Positions 57,301-63,499 are shown, counted from the stretch's first letter. The stretch: DNA of 64,000 bases from Saccopteryx bilineata (GCF_036850765.1 NC_089498.1:70410305-70474304), one strand, 5' to 3'. Notes: generated by a model from the letters alone, not told the origin. Program-made: numbers and translations.

Positions 57301-57958
57301 TGGCTTGTTTCCTAATACCCAGGGGCCAACACAAAGCACTTAAGGTCAAGGAATATGTAACTATTTGGTTAGTACTTATCATAATCAAAAAGTCATTTTT
57401 TAAAATGAGATTTTCAGTAAAGTAAGTTCTCCCTATTTTAGAGCTTGATTCTGTCTATCTTTCTACTTAATTCTTTGCAAAATGTCTCATTTTCTTCATC
57501 CTGAAAAGAATTTCTAATTGTATGAATTATAGGTGAGATTAAAAATACCCAGTTTGAATCTTTCATGCTAAATGTCCTATCAGCCATGTCCAGTCAGATA
57601 ATACTCATCTAATTGTATTCTCCTCCACATTTGGTGAAAAACCTGATGACCAAAGGGAGCTCAAGTCCTTTCTCTACATGAATCTTCATTTCTCTAGACT
57701 TAAGCATGTAAGTGTAAATTCTCACCAAAATCAACTTGCAGGCACAAACATTACTGATATCACTTGACAAAAAACAAAAAAACACTGTTAGGTCTGTTTT
57801 GGTTTTTTTAAAGAAATATTTGGTTCTACAGGAACCTAGAATTCCGGGCACTGCATTTCGAAAACAATACTTACATTTTCTAGGAGACAAACAGCAGCAG
57901 GATTCCCACGAAATGCTTTTGCTGTGAACGCATCTGCTATGAAAATAGGAAGCTTCAT
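31726..57958 (-). CDS. PBLD: PBLD, complete coding region in nine exons
   Basis: Coding exons, 5' to 3' on the minus strand: 57875-57958, 44822-44921, 44380-44478, 39912-40021, 39799-39828, 37665-37753, 37233-37411, 33257-33319, 31726-31838. They total 867 nt, giving 288 residues plus TAG, the length remembered for human PBLD (MAWBP). The product is a PhzF-superfamily protein with two similar halves; bacterial PhzF is an isomerase, while the substrate of the mammalian protein is unsettled. The catalytic residues of PhzF all have counterparts: Glu46 in NLSETAF, His81 in LCGHATLA, Asp227 in AEDPVTG and Ser232 just after it. No signal peptide or membrane segment is seen, consistent with a soluble intracellular protein. 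Human MAWBP is reported to bind MAWD/STRAP. All introns are GT-AG: 12953, 343, 4358, 83, 2045, 253, 3913 and 1418 bp. There is no frameshift or internal stop, so the gene looks functional. The 5' non-coding exon was not found. Confidence 0.97.
31839..33256 (-). other. PBLD: PBLD intron 8
   Basis: 1418-bp intron. Contains the hAT element at 32794-33089; the rest (31839-32785) is unassigned and shows no second exon. Confidence 0.9.
32794..33089. mobile_element. hAT-type non-autonomous element
   Basis: Ends CAGGGGTCGGGAACC / GGTTCCCGACCCCTG with 8-bp duplication ggctagag (32786-32793) and ggttagag (33090-33097). No coding sequence. Within PBLD intron 8. Confidence 0.9.
33257..33319 (-). CDS. 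PBLD: PBLD coding exon 8 (codons 231-252)
   Basis: A 63-nt exon between acceptor tcctttgag and donor gtaaga. It encodes [20 protein letters not shown]. Ser232, five residues after Asp227, matches the Asp208/Ser213 spacing of PhzF. Confidence 0.95.
33545..33900 (-). repeat. SINE-A (minus)
   Basis: Poly-T, GAGAGAGAAAGAAGAGAGAG, AAGCATCAATTATTTTTTG, AAGCCAGCAACC units, head CCACTGCCTGGTCAGGC. Its target duplication ttttacac was later hit by the hAT at 33912. Confidence 0.9.
33912..34245 (+). mobile_element. hAT-type element, copy 2
   Basis: Ends CAGGGGTCCCCAAACT / AGTTTGGGGACCCCTG with 8-bp duplication ttttacac (33904-33911) and gtttacac (34246-34253). Reverse complement family mate of 21879-22219. 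It inserted into the SINE-A target duplication in PBLD intron 7. Confidence 0.9.
34254..35293. other. PBLD intron 7, unassigned stretch
   Basis: A diverged DNA-transposon-like piece, GTGTGACCAACTATCCCAGT near 34637, is suspected. Otherwise nothing recognised. Confidence 0.35.
35294..35502 (+). repeat. SINE-C
   Basis: GGCCTGACCTGTGGTGGCGC, CT run, CTAAAATGAATAAATAAAATC and A-run. Near-duplication gaaacatgattgt / gaaacattattgt. Confidence 0.92.
35690..36300 (-). repeat. MIR split by a SINE-B
   Basis: Parts 35690-35815 (GGTCAGGCACTGTGATAAGT, TTTATAGATGAGAGAACGG) and 36231-36300 (CCCAAGGTCAACAGCTAGGA, GATGCAAACCCAGGCTG) form one reversed MIR. Confidence 0.82.
35816..36213 (+). repeat. SINE-B, little diverged, in MIR
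   Basis: GGCCCTGGCCGGTTGGCTCA to a poly-A end with a perfect 17-bp duplication aaaagttaagccatttg (35799-35815 and 36214-36230). One of the best-preserved SINE-B copies here. Confidence 0.95.
36311..36691 (-). repeat. SINE-A (minus), first of two at one site
   Basis: Poly-pyrimidine start, GATAAGCATCAACTTGTAG, AAGCCAGCGACCTTGG units, head CCACCACCTGGTCAGGC. Target tgtactgcttctt at 36298-36310 and 36692-36704. Confidence 0.92.
36705..37041 (-). repeat. SINE-B (minus), second at the same site
   Basis: Reversed SINE-B, somewhat diverged, ending CACTGGCCAGGGC. A third copy of the target, tgtaccgcttctt, is at 37042-37054. It ends 191 bp from PBLD exon 7. Confidence 0.9.
37233..37411 (-). CDS. PBLD: PBLD coding exon 7 (codons 171-231)
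   Basis: The largest coding exon (179 nt). It starts after the acceptor atgaacaag and ends at a gtactt donor. It encodes SFLENLKV...[20 protein letters not shown]...[18 protein letters not shown], with Asp227 of the AEDPVTG active-site loop. It lies only about 180 bp from a cluster of nested SINEs in intron 7. Confidence 0.96.
37665..37753 (-). CDS. PBLD: PBLD coding exon 6 (residues 142-170 and part of 171)
   Basis: The acceptor is ttcacag and the donor a consensus gtgagt. It encodes [20 protein letters not shown] and then LVRLSDTYD, near the linker between the two PhzF-like halves. The 89-nt length leaves phase 2. Confidence 0.96.
38045..38115 (+). repeat. MIR fragment
   Basis: GTTGTTGTGGAGATTAAATA then TGTGAAGTTCCTGCAG: the 3' half pattern of MIR. 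Confidence 0.55.
38286..38623 (+). repeat. SINE-A in PBLD intron 5
   Basis: ACCTGACCAGGTAGTGGCGC to A16. Duplication taagactgcaca (38274-38285) / ataagactgcaca (right side near 38624). Confidence 0.92.
38636..39302. other. PBLD intron 5, unassigned
   Basis: 39070-39200 (ACAAATGCTGACCCTGAGGC) may be an old MIR/L2 piece. No exon seen. Confidence 0.4.
39303..39628 (+). repeat. SINE-A
   Basis: GCCTAACCAGGTGTGTTGCA, shortened core, a C10 run near 39479 and TCTCTGTC tail. Within PBLD intron 5, about 170 bp from exon 5. Confidence 0.88.
39799..39828 (-). CDS. PBLD: PBLD coding exon 5, a 30-nt microexon (residues 132-141)
   Basis: Encodes [10 protein letters not shown] between a cccatctag acceptor and a gttagt donor, phase 0 on both sides, so skipping it would keep the frame. 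It is separated from exon 4 by an 83-bp intron with a good pyrimidine tract. Placement is fixed by the frame of the flanking exons and by protein similarity. Confidence 0.94.
39912..40021 (-). CDS. PBLD: PBLD coding exon 4 (codons 95-131)
   Basis: The ttttgccag acceptor and gtcagc donor bound 110 nt. It encodes [20 protein letters not shown] and then [16 protein letters not shown], which closes the N-terminal half. Residue 118 is Arg where human PBLD, as remembered, has Gly. Confidence 0.96.
40285..40390 (+). repeat. MIR fragment
   Basis: GCTTCCTGGCTGTACCCTTG, AGCAAATCATTTAACTTC, CATCAATAAAAGGGGGTAAT. Confidence 0.7.
40451..40831 (-). repeat. SINE-B (minus)
   Basis: Starts GTTTTTTTTAATTCAGTGAG and ends CCAATCAGCCAGGGCC. 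Duplication gatgctatgttttct before 40451 and from 40832. PBLD intron 3. Confidence 0.92.
40873..41048 (+). repeat. SINE-D
   Basis: GGCCTTGGCTGGATAACTCA, GACAGGAACAGATCAGTGTT, CT run, CGCTAAAATCAATAAAATAA. Duplication accaacctac / atcaacctac. Confidence 0.9.
41523..41690 (+). repeat. SINE-C
   Basis: GCCTGCCCTGTGGTGGCACA, GTTGATGCTTCATCCTCC, CTCTAAAATTAATAAAAG. Confidence 0.87.
41820..42156 (+). repeat. SINE-A
   Basis: GCCTTACCAGGCAGGGTGCA, core units, (TCTG)n stretch near 42085-42115, A-rich end. Near-duplication ccagtctggg / acagtctggg. Confidence 0.87.
42340..42620 (+). repeat. Possible L2 remnant
   Basis: TTCCTGAGCCTG..., CTCTTTGCACAGAC and CACTCTAGC loosely follow L2 3' patterns. Weak. 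Confidence 0.3.
42621..43547. other. PBLD intron 3, unassigned stretch
   Basis: Includes a 125-codon open frame (42725-43102) without recognisable family features or splice sites. Treated as non-coding. Confidence 0.45.
43548..43949 (+). repeat. SINE-B, little diverged
   Basis: GGCCCTGGCTGGTTGGCTCA, right half missing a few bases (GAGGCTCCGCAAAGATGGCC), AAAATAAAAATA tail. Near-duplication aaataaaatggcat on both sides. Confidence 0.93.
44146..44324 (+). repeat. SINE-C, 5'-truncated
   Basis: Begins inside the head at TGGAAATGCTGAGGTCGCCG and ends AATAAAATAAAAATAAATA. Perfect 14-bp duplication aaaatatatttgct (44132-44145 and 44325-44338), so the truncation happened at insertion. Confidence 0.93.
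44380..44478 (-). CDS. PBLD: PBLD coding exon 3 (codons 62-95)
   Basis: The acceptor is ctctgaag and the donor gtacat (a weak non-consensus match). It encodes [11 protein letters not shown]...[16 protein letters not shown], with His81 in the conserved CGHAT motif of the PhzF active site. Intron 2 (343 bp) keeps phase 1. A SINE-C ends 55 bp from the donor in intron 3. Confidence 0.96.
44822..44921 (-). CDS. PBLD: PBLD coding exon 2 (residues 29-61, first base of codon 62)
   Basis: A TTAG acceptor at 44922 and a gtaaac donor at 44816-44821 bound 100 nt (33 codons plus 1). It carries NLSETAFI with Glu46, the counterpart of the general acid/base glutamate of PhzF. The reading frame stays open past the donor for about 130 nt, so an intron-retained transcript would not stop at once. 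Confidence 0.96.
45300..45575 (+). repeat. L2 3' end
   Basis: GGATGCCTTCCTGACTGCTG, TGTAAGAGGGCACGGACTGT, TTAGCACTATGCCTTGTATT, GGGCTCAATAAGCATTTGCT: the typical L2 3' end. Confidence 0.7.
45607..45847 (-). repeat. SINE-B (minus), internally deleted
   Basis: GTGAGACAGACTCCTGTATG right end, then straight to GTGGGAGGGGAAGAGAGAGA, so about 100 bp of the right half is missing. Head CCACTGAACAACCGACCAGC. Confidence 0.83.
46150..46290 (+). repeat. MIR
   Basis: GAGCCTCAGTTTCCACACCT, TTAAAATGAGAATAATAGTA, AAGAATTATTGTGAAGATAC. Confidence 0.8.
46450..46622 (+). repeat. SINE-A with core deleted
   Basis: GCCTGACTAGGTGATGGCAC and CCCAGGTTCAAAATCCAG run straight into AGAAAGCAATCAATGAACAA. The whole GGTCGCTGGCTTGAGC core and the AAGGCACATATG block are absent. 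Confidence 0.88.
46885..47281 (+). repeat. SINE-A, long core
   Basis: ACCTAACCACACGGTGGTAC, many core units, (AAAC)n end. Near-duplication cctagcaaggga / cctagcaaagga. Confidence 0.87.
47352..47705 (+). repeat. SINE-B, diverged
   Basis: TCCCTGGCCAGTTGGCTCAG, right half ATGGCTCAATTGATTCGAAC, GGTGGATCCTGACCGGGAAG. Confidence 0.87.
47815..47991 (-). repeat. SINE-C (minus)
   Basis: TTTATTTATTTATTCATTTT, GAAACATCAACTCCCATATG, head CCACCACAGGTCAGGC. Near-duplication aaattggctttatt / aaattggttttatt. Confidence 0.9.
48255..48405 (-). mobile_element. MER5A-like remnant
   Basis: GGCCAGCAGCATCAGCACCA, TTAGAAATGCAGTTTCAGAC, GATTAACATTTGAGAAGCCC: reversed MER5A pattern. Confidence 0.75.
48425..48782 (+). 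repeat. SINE-B
   Basis: GGCCCTGGCCAGTTGGCTCA, complete right half. The outer duplication, acggacacagaa (about 48412-48423) / gcggacacagaa (about 49126), also encloses the following SINE-A, which entered its A-tail. Confidence 0.9.
48785..49122 (+). repeat. SINE-A in the tail of a SINE-B
   Basis: GCCTGACCAGGTGGTGGCAC, TGATGATTGATGCTTCTCAT type end and A14. Confidence 0.9.
49838..50241 (-). repeat. SINE-A (minus)
   Basis: AATTTTTTTACAGAGACAGA, GATGAGAAGCATCAATTCTT, core units, head CCACCACCTGGTCAGGC. Near-duplication tcctgcctttcttt / tccttcctttcttt. Confidence 0.9.
51600..51830 (+). repeat. MIR, near full length
   Basis: ACAGTGGTTAAAAGCACAAA, CTGTAAAATGGGGATAATAA, CTCATAGGGTTGTTGCAAGT, AGCACAGTATT. 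Confidence 0.88.
52310..52663 (+). repeat. SINE-A with an A21 run inside its core
   Basis: GCCTGACCAGGTGGTGGCGC; where other copies have GAGCAAAGCTC this has an A21 run (52420-52440). First of three SINEs in a row. Confidence 0.9.
52664..53010 (+). repeat. SINE-A, second in the cluster
   Basis: GCCTGACCAGGGAGTGGCGC to an A15 GAAAGAAAG end. It begins right after a repeated agccag, as the first copy does. Confidence 0.9.
53012..53396 (+). repeat. SINE-B, third in the cluster
   Basis: GCCCTGGCCAGTTGGCTCAG, CpG-rich right half with one trimmed segment. The outer duplication aaaagtgtgaagccag (about 52295-52310 and 53397-53411) encloses all three SINEs. Confidence 0.92.
53590..53770 (+). mobile_element. 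MER20-like remnant
   Basis: GGATCTCAACCGGGGGCAAT, CTCCTGCAACAAAGAACTAA, TCTAAAATGTCAGCAGTGC. Confidence 0.72.
53888..54095 (+). repeat. SINE-C
   Basis: AGGCCTAACCTGTGGTGGCG, TCAAGGCACATACGAGAAGC, CT run. Near-duplication gaagaagaatat / gaagaagaaatat. Confidence 0.85.
54318..54487 (-). repeat. SINE-D (minus) with (ATT)n
   Basis: (TTA)n run 54318-54355, GAGACAGGAACACTGATCTG, head GAGTTATCAGGCCAGGGC. Perfect 13-bp duplication tctacatggtctt (54305-54317 and 54488-54500). Confidence 0.93.
54548..55007 (-). repeat. SINE-C (minus) split by a hAT-like element
   Basis: 54548-54644 (TTTGTTCATTTTTTAGAGAG, AGGAAGCATCAATTCC) and 54911-55007 (TGAGCCTTGACCAGGTAAGC, CCACCATAGGTCAGGC) form one copy. Confidence 0.83.
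54645..54910. mobile_element. hAT-like element in SINE-C
   Basis: Left end CAGAGGCGGATTTAAC, right end CTTAATCCGCC, flanked by cctatatg and cccatatg. The right inverted end looks clipped by a few bases. No coding sequence. Confidence 0.65.
56026..56378 (-). repeat. SINE-B (minus), little diverged
   Basis: TTTCTGAAGCTAGAAACGGG to CAACCGGCCAGGGCC, with a CpG-rich right half. Flanks tgtattttgt / tgtaaaatat are not a clear duplication. Confidence 0.92.
56554..56573 (+). pseudogene. 18S rRNA 5'-end fragment (20 nt)
   Basis: CCTGGTTGATCCTGCCAGTA matches nucleotides near 3-22 of mature eukaryotic 18S rRNA exactly and stops there; the following AAAGCAAAAC is unrelated. It lies in PBLD intron 1. No clear target duplication or tail is seen. 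Confidence 0.55.
57875..57958 (-). CDS. PBLD: PBLD coding exon 1 (residues 1-28)
   Basis: Starts at ATG 57956-57958 and encodes [20 protein letters not shown] and eight more residues to Asn28, the usual PhzF-family N-terminal strand and GNPAAV loop. The donor is gtaagt at 57869-57874, phase 0. The start context has G at -3. The exon continues upstream as 5' UTR to an AG acceptor near 58003-58016; several AGs follow a T-rich run there, so the exact boundary is open. Confidence 0.96.
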
Positions 57959-58417
57959 TTCCCTTGCAAGCTGTTCCTGCAGGTTCTCAAACTTGTTGGT
58001 AACCTGCTTTACTTCTTGTGGTTGAAAAAAATAATCAGAAAGTTAATATTTTACTTGGTATACAGAGCAACTAACAGTTCTCAGATACAAAGTCAAGCAA
58101 TTAGTCTAACACACCTACATTTAAAGATATGTGAGCCCTTAATTTTGTAAGCCTCTAAATTGAATTTGTTTTAAAATACTGGATGAGTAGAACATTTTTC
58201 TTTTCAAACTTTGTATTAACATTTCATACTGTACATATACTTAACAACATAATCATACTGCATTCTTTCGTAGAGTAGCCAAAACTAGCTTAGGCTATGT
58301 TTTTAATGAAGTGAATGAAACATCCCAAGGGCACCTATGTGCTTAGAGTCCACCCAATGAATATTACTACCCTTTTTTAAAAATGTATTTTTTTCTAATT
58401 ATAAAAAAAATATGCTC

Positions 58418-59328
58418 TAAAAGAACTTGTAAAACTCAACACCAGGAAGATAAACAATTCAATCAAAAATGGGCTAAAGAAATGAATAGACACTTTTCCA
58501 AGGAGGACATACAGATGGCCAATAGGCATATGAAAAAATGCTCAACATAACTATTCATTAGAGAAATGCAAATTAAAACCACAATGAGATATCATCTCAC
58601 ACCAGTCAGAATGGTGCTCATCAACAAAACAACACAGAATAAGTGCTGGCGAGGATGTGGAGAAAAGAGAACCCTCCTACACTGCTGGTGGGAATGCAGA
58701 CTGGTGCAGTCACTGTGGAAAACAGTATGGAGATTCCTCAAAAAATTAAACATTGAACTGCCTTTTGACCCAGCTATACCACTTTTAGGAATATACCCCA
58801 AGAACACCATAGCACTGTTTCAAAAGGAGAAATGCACCCCCATGTTTATGGCAGCATTGTTCACAATAGTGAAGATCTGGAAACAGCCCAAGTGTCCGTC
58901 AGTGGATGAGTGGATTAAAAAGCTTGGTACATATATACTATGGAACACTACTCAGCCATAAGAAATGATGACATCGGATCATTTACAACAACATGGATGG
59001 ACCTTGATAACATTATACTGAGAGACATAAGTAAATCAGAAAAAACTAAGAACTATATGATTCCACACATAGGTGGGACATAAAAAATGAGACTCAGAGA
59101 CATGGACAAGAGTGTGGTGGTTATGGGGGGGGGAGGAAAGGGGTTGGGGGAGGGGAAGGGCAAAAAGGAAACCAGTTAGTAGGTGACGGAAGACAATTGG
59201 ACTTTGGGCAAGGGGTATGCAGCATAATCAAATGTCAAAATAACCTAGAGATGTTTTCTCTGAACATATGTACCCTGATTTATCAATGTCACCCCATTAA
59301 AATAAATAAAAATTTTAAAAATAAATTT
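58418..59328 (+). mobile_element. 5'-truncated L1 with ORF2 end and 3' UTR
   Basis: Contains the ORF2 C-terminal region with [15 protein letters not shown] and [17 protein letters not shown], a G-rich 3' UTR stretch (59120-59160) and an AATAAAAATTTTAAAAATAA end. Duplication aaaaaatatgctc (58405-58417 and 59329-59341). The open frame 58566-58961 is this L1 remnant, not a host gene. Confidence 0.95.
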
Positions 59329-59378
59329 AAAAAATATGCTCATTATAAAAAAATTGGCAAATTAAAAAGTAACCCATA

Positions 59379-59787
59379 GCCTGAACAGGAAGTGGCACAA
59401 TGGATAGAGTATCGGCCTGGGACACAGAGAACCCAGGTTCAAAATCCTGAGGTCACCAGCTTGAGCGCGAGCTCATCTGGCTTGAATACAAGCACATCAG
59501 CTTGAGTGCGGGGTTGCTGGCTTGAGCCTGAGATCAGAGACATGACCTCATGCTTGCTGGCTTGAGCTCAAAGGTCGCTGGCTTGAGACCAAGGTTGCTG
59601 GCTTGAGCAAGAGGTCACTGGCTCAGCTGGAGTTCCCGGGTCAAGGCACATATGAGAAAGCAATCAATGAACAACTAAGATGCTGCAATAAAGAATTGAT
59701 GCTTCTTATCTCTCTCCCTTTCTGTCTGTCTGTCCTTGTCTCTCTCTCTCTCTCTCTATCTTTCCCACCAAAAAAAAAAAAAAAAAA
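59379..59787 (+). repeat. SINE-A, long core
   Basis: GCCTGAACAGGAAGTGGCAC, many GGTCGCTGGCTTGAGC units, A19 end. Near-duplication agtaacccata / agtgatccata. Confidence 0.9.
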
Positions 59788-60272
59788 AAGTGATCCATAA
59801 TCATGCAGTAACATTTTGGGAGGGTGCTTAACACAGTCAAAGTCTCATGCTTCAATTTTGTGTTATTTTATTAAATAAGCAGATGGAGATTTTTTTGAGC
59901 TCATGATATAGGCTAAAGTTTTTCATTATAAGAATAATACTTTTTTTTTTACTAAAAATCTATAAATACAGAAAAGCAGAGTAGGAAAAAAGACTCTCCT
60001 GTACTTCCACTCCCTAGAGATAAACTCTATTAATATTCTGTCTTTGTTTCCTTTGCTTTGCTAGAACCTTGGACTTTGTCATAGTAATAGAGGAATTCCT
60101 CCCTCCCAAAGTTATAGTGCTTTCTGAAAATTCAGCAAATTAGGAATTGCTTTGATTACATCTAAAAGAAAATTACCTATCTAACATGCAATTTTGTTTT
60201 CAAGGAGATGAAAATAATGGAAACCCCTGCTGGCTGCCCACACCAGCCCCCTCCCCGCCCTGCAGGCCTGTC

Positions 60273-60420
60273 TTGTCTTCTTTTTTTTCCTTTTCTTTTC
60301 TTTTTTTCTCTTCTCTTTTTTTTATTTTCTTTTCTTTTCTCTTCTTTTTTTTTCTTTCTTTCTTTCCTTCTTTCTTTTTTCTTTCTCTCTCTCTTCCTTC
60401 CTTCCTTTTTTTGTTTGCTA
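60273..60420. repeat. Polypyrimidine (T/TTTC)n tract
   Basis: About 145 bases almost entirely of T and C on the plus strand, with TTTC, TTTTC and TTCC units. Open frames on both strands here are artefacts of this repeat. Confidence 0.9.
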
Positions 60421-60654
60421 CTTTTTTATGGTTTTTAAACATTTATGGGAAATAATGCAATGTCAGAGTATATTTTTTTGTTTTATTACTTTTATTTCAG
60501 TCCCATAATGAAAACATAAAGAAGATAAAACATTACAAAACTCCATAGAGAGGGATAGGGAACAAAAATAGAAGAGATTAAGGATGGCCCGTGAAGAGAT
60601 TCGAAGGCTCACTGATGAACTTTAGTTGTGTTTTGCTCATTTTCCTTGCCAAAT

Positions 60655-61005
60655 GCCATTCTTTTTCTTTTTCCTTTTTATTGAGTTTTAATGGACATAT
60701 AACATTATATTTGTTTCAGGTGCACAACATAATGATTCAATATTTGTACGTATTACAAAATGACCACCACAGTAAGTCTAGTGAACATCCATCACCATAT
60801 ATAATTACAAAAAAAGAAATTTTTTTCTCATGAGAACTTTTAAGACCTACTCTCTTAGCAACTTTCAAATATGTCATACAGTATTATTAACTATAGTCAC
60901 CATGCTGTACATTACATCCCCATAATTTATTTTATAACTGGAAGTTTGAACGTTTTGATCTCCTTCAATAATTTTAATAAGTTTGTATCTTTTGACCCCA
61001 AGCAA
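60655..61005 (-). mobile_element. Old L1 (L1MA/MB-like) 3' fragment
   Basis: TTTTATTGAGTTTTAATGGA, GGTGCACAACATAATGATTC, ACTATAGTCACCATGCTGTA follow the reversed 3' region of L1MA-type elements. Confidence 0.8.
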
Positions 61006-61061
61006 TAAATAACATTACTAACATTTTAGATATAGTGGGGTTTTTTAAAGATTTTATTTAT

Positions 61062-61480
61062 AGCCTGACCAGGCAGTGACACAGTGGATAGAGCATCAGC
61101 TTGGGATGCTGAGGATCCAAGTTTGAAACCCTGAGGTCTCCAACTTGCAAGCGAGCTCCTCTGGCTTGAGCGTGGGCTCACCAGCTTGAGCGCTGGATCG
61201 CTGGCTTGAGCGTGGGATCATAAACATGACCCCATTGTCTCTGGGTGGAGCCCAAAGGTTGCTGGCTTGAAGCCAAAGGTCGCTGGCCCAAGGTTGCTGG
61301 CTCAAGGTTGCTGGCTTGAGCAAAAGATCACTGGCTTGGCTGGAGCCCCTCAGTCAAGGAACCTATGAGAAAACAATCAATGAACAAGTAAGGTGCCGCA
61401 ACTATAAGTTGATACTTCTCATCTCTCTCCTTTCCTGTCTGTCTGTCCCTATCTGTCCCTCTCTCTCTCATTTACTAAAA
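61062..61480 (+). repeat. SINE-A, long core
   Basis: AGCCTGACCAGGCAGTGACA, core extended to about nine GGTTGCTGGCTTGAGC-like units, CTCTCTCATTTACTAAAAAT end followed by (AAT/GAT)n. Confidence 0.88.
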
Positions 61481-61520
61481 ATAATAATAATGATGATGAT
61501 GATAATAATAATAATAATAT

Positions 61521-61685
61521 TTTATTTAGGGAGAGGAAAGACAGAAAGAGAAAGGTGGGAGGTAGGGAAGAGCAAGCAGCATCAACTCATAGTGGCTTAT
61601 CATATGTGCTTTGACCAGGTTTCAGCCAGTGACCTCAACATTCCAGGTCAATGCTTTATCCACTGCACCACCACAGGCCAGATAG
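61521..61685 (-). repeat. SINE-C (minus)
   Basis: TTTTATTTAGGGAGAGGAAA, TTGACCAGGTTTCAGCCAGT, head CCACCACAGGCCAGAT. Confidence 0.83.
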
Positions 61686-61694
61686 AGTTATTTT

Positions 61695-62035
61695 TTGTTT
61701 GTTTGGGGTTTTGTTTTGTTTTTTACAGAGACAGAGAGAGAGTCAGAGAGCAGGATAGACAGACAGGAACGGAGAGAGATGAGAAGCATCAATCATTAGT
61801 TTTTTATTGCAACACCTTAGTTGTTCATTGATTGCTTTGTCATATGTGCCTTGACCATGGGGCTACAGCAGACCAAGTAACCCCTTGCTCAAGCCAGCGA
61901 CCTTGGGCTCAAGCTGGTGAGCCTTGCTTAAACCAGATGAGCCTGCGCTCAAGCTGGTGACCTCGGGGTCTTGAACCTGGGTCCTCCGCATCCCAGTCTG
62001 ACACTCTATCCACTGCGCCACTGCCTGGTCAGGCA
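61695..62035 (-). repeat. SINE-A (minus)
   Basis: GTTTTTTACAGAGACAGAGA, GATGAGAAGCATCAATCATT, head GCGCCACTGCCTGGTCAGGC. Confidence 0.9.
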
Positions 62036-62149
62036 AGGTAGTTTTTAATCAGAATTTTTACCCTCTTATCAGAATAGCATAAGTAATTTCCAAGGGAAAT
62101 ACTCTAAAAACACTAAATGTTTCAGAAATATTATTTAAATAGATTTATA

Positions 62150-62430
62150 ATAGTCTGGATATGCTATAAATTATTTAAACATTTCCCCTTTGGTAAATAT
62201 TTAATTTATTTCTAATTGTTCACTTATAAAAAGTGATTGGACTTATTGAATGTAAATCTTGGTCTGTATTTCTTATTTTTTAATTATAATAGATTCCTAA
62301 GAGTGAAATCTTTGGGTCAAAGTATGTAGACATCTTAACTTACAGAGAGAGTTAAATTTCTCTTCAGAAAGAGTGTACCATTTTAGACAGCATATGAGGA
62401 TGTTGCACCAATGTTAATCTGATAGCTAAA
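62150..62430 (-). mobile_element. Old L1M fragment
   Basis: ATTATAATAGATTCCTAAGA, GTGAAATCTTTGGGTCAAAG, AGAGTGTACCATTTTAGAC: the reversed 3' UTR pattern of L1ME/MC elements. Confidence 0.7.
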
Positions 62431-63108
62431 AAATATCATGAGTTTCAGGAGAAGGAGAGGGAGGAGTCTAGTGGAGGGGCAGGGGAAGAGGAAGGAGGGT
62501 AAAAAAAATATATGAGTTTTCATTTGTCTTCCTTGGATTATTCTAACTAGACTGTTAAAAGCATAAAATCAGAACCTCTTTTTGTTTTTCTTTACTGCTA
62601 TAATCTTGGTTCCTAGAATAGTACCAGGCACATAACAAATATGTGGTAAATTAATTAGTAATAATTAATTACCATAATTAATTAGTAGTAAGTAAATAAT
62701 TAGTTATAAGTAAATAATATGTTGTGCATACATCAAAACTGGACTTTCATACATTGATTGACAAATACTTAGGCTTTCTCAATATGGCATCATCAGCCAG
62801 CCAACACTTCCATTTCATTAGCATCACCATTATTGATAGTGTATTGCAGTTTATTTATGCAATTATTTGGGATTTTATTACAGATTGTCTTTATTATTTT
62901 AAAAGAGTTGACTAGACAACAGGAACAAAGTAGAGTTTTGATAACAAAGCATAGTTCTCATAAATTCAATAGGATTGACATACAAAAATCAGAGATGTGC
63001 TGAAAGGAACAAGTTCTTTGCCTTGTTGAACTTCTTTTTTGCTGTTGTTGGGGGTTTTTGTTTGTTTTTTCATTTTTATTGGTTTTGTTTGTTTGTTATT
63101 TCTTATTT
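62431..63108. other. AT-rich sequence, nothing secure
   Basis: Contains TAAT-rich tandem-like stretch 62650-62720 (AATTAATTA, AGTAAGTAAATAATTAG). No exon. Confidence 0.4.
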
Positions 63109-63122
63109 TTAAAATTTTTGCC

Positions 63123-63151
63123 TTGTGCGCACTTCAGCAGCACATATACTA
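63123..63151 (+). pseudogene. U6 snRNA 5' fragment (3'-truncated)
   Basis: GTGCGCACTTCAGCAGCACA then TATACTAAAATT matches the first ~32 nt of U6 snRNA with about two or three changes. A direct repeat aaaatttttgcct lies immediately before it and again right after tatact, so it looks like a retro-inserted piece with a target duplication and no A-tail. Confidence 0.75.
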
Positions 63152-63372
63152 AAATTTTTGCCTCATTGAATTTCAACCTTATTGGTCTCAGCCATCAGCT
63201 ACCTATGTGTTCATTGAAAAGACTGCCTAATTTTTCTATAGTATTCATAAATTTCATATGTAAGTTTTAAAAATAATCTTTGTTTAAATAGTCTTCTGAA
63301 GTTTTCTTAATTTAATTCAGTACAGAAGAATAAAATTTTATAACTAAGTACTTTATCTTGCTTCTAGAAATA

Positions 63373-63480
63373 CAGGGTGAGGCAAAAGTCGGTTTACAGT
63401 TGTGAATATACAAAACAGTTTATTCTTGTATTATTATTTATTAACCATTGTATTATTTTTCATATGAAAAACTGTAAACT
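63373..63480. mobile_element. Mariner-type MITE, partial
   Basis: TA then CAGGGTGAGGCAAAAGTCGG, TTTACAGTTGTGAATATA, and an inverted partner CATATGAAAAACTGTAAAC. The right inverted end is lost where L1-type sequence begins. Confidence 0.6.
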
Positions 63481-63499
63481 CTTTTATTTGCAACTTTGG

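Larger units (their letters stand above)
44922..57874 (-). other. PBLD: PBLD intron 1 (between coding exons 1 and 2)
   Basis: 12,953-bp intron with donor gtaagt and acceptor ttag. Filled with the repeats listed individually. Unassigned stretches are 50242-51600, 51830-52309, 55008-56025 and 56379-57874. No alternative exon with PBLD similarity was found in it. Confidence 0.9.

Noticed and set aside
58566..58961. 131-codon frame with protein-like composition
   Set aside because: It is the C-terminal remnant of L1 ORF2 in a 5'-truncated L1, not a host gene.
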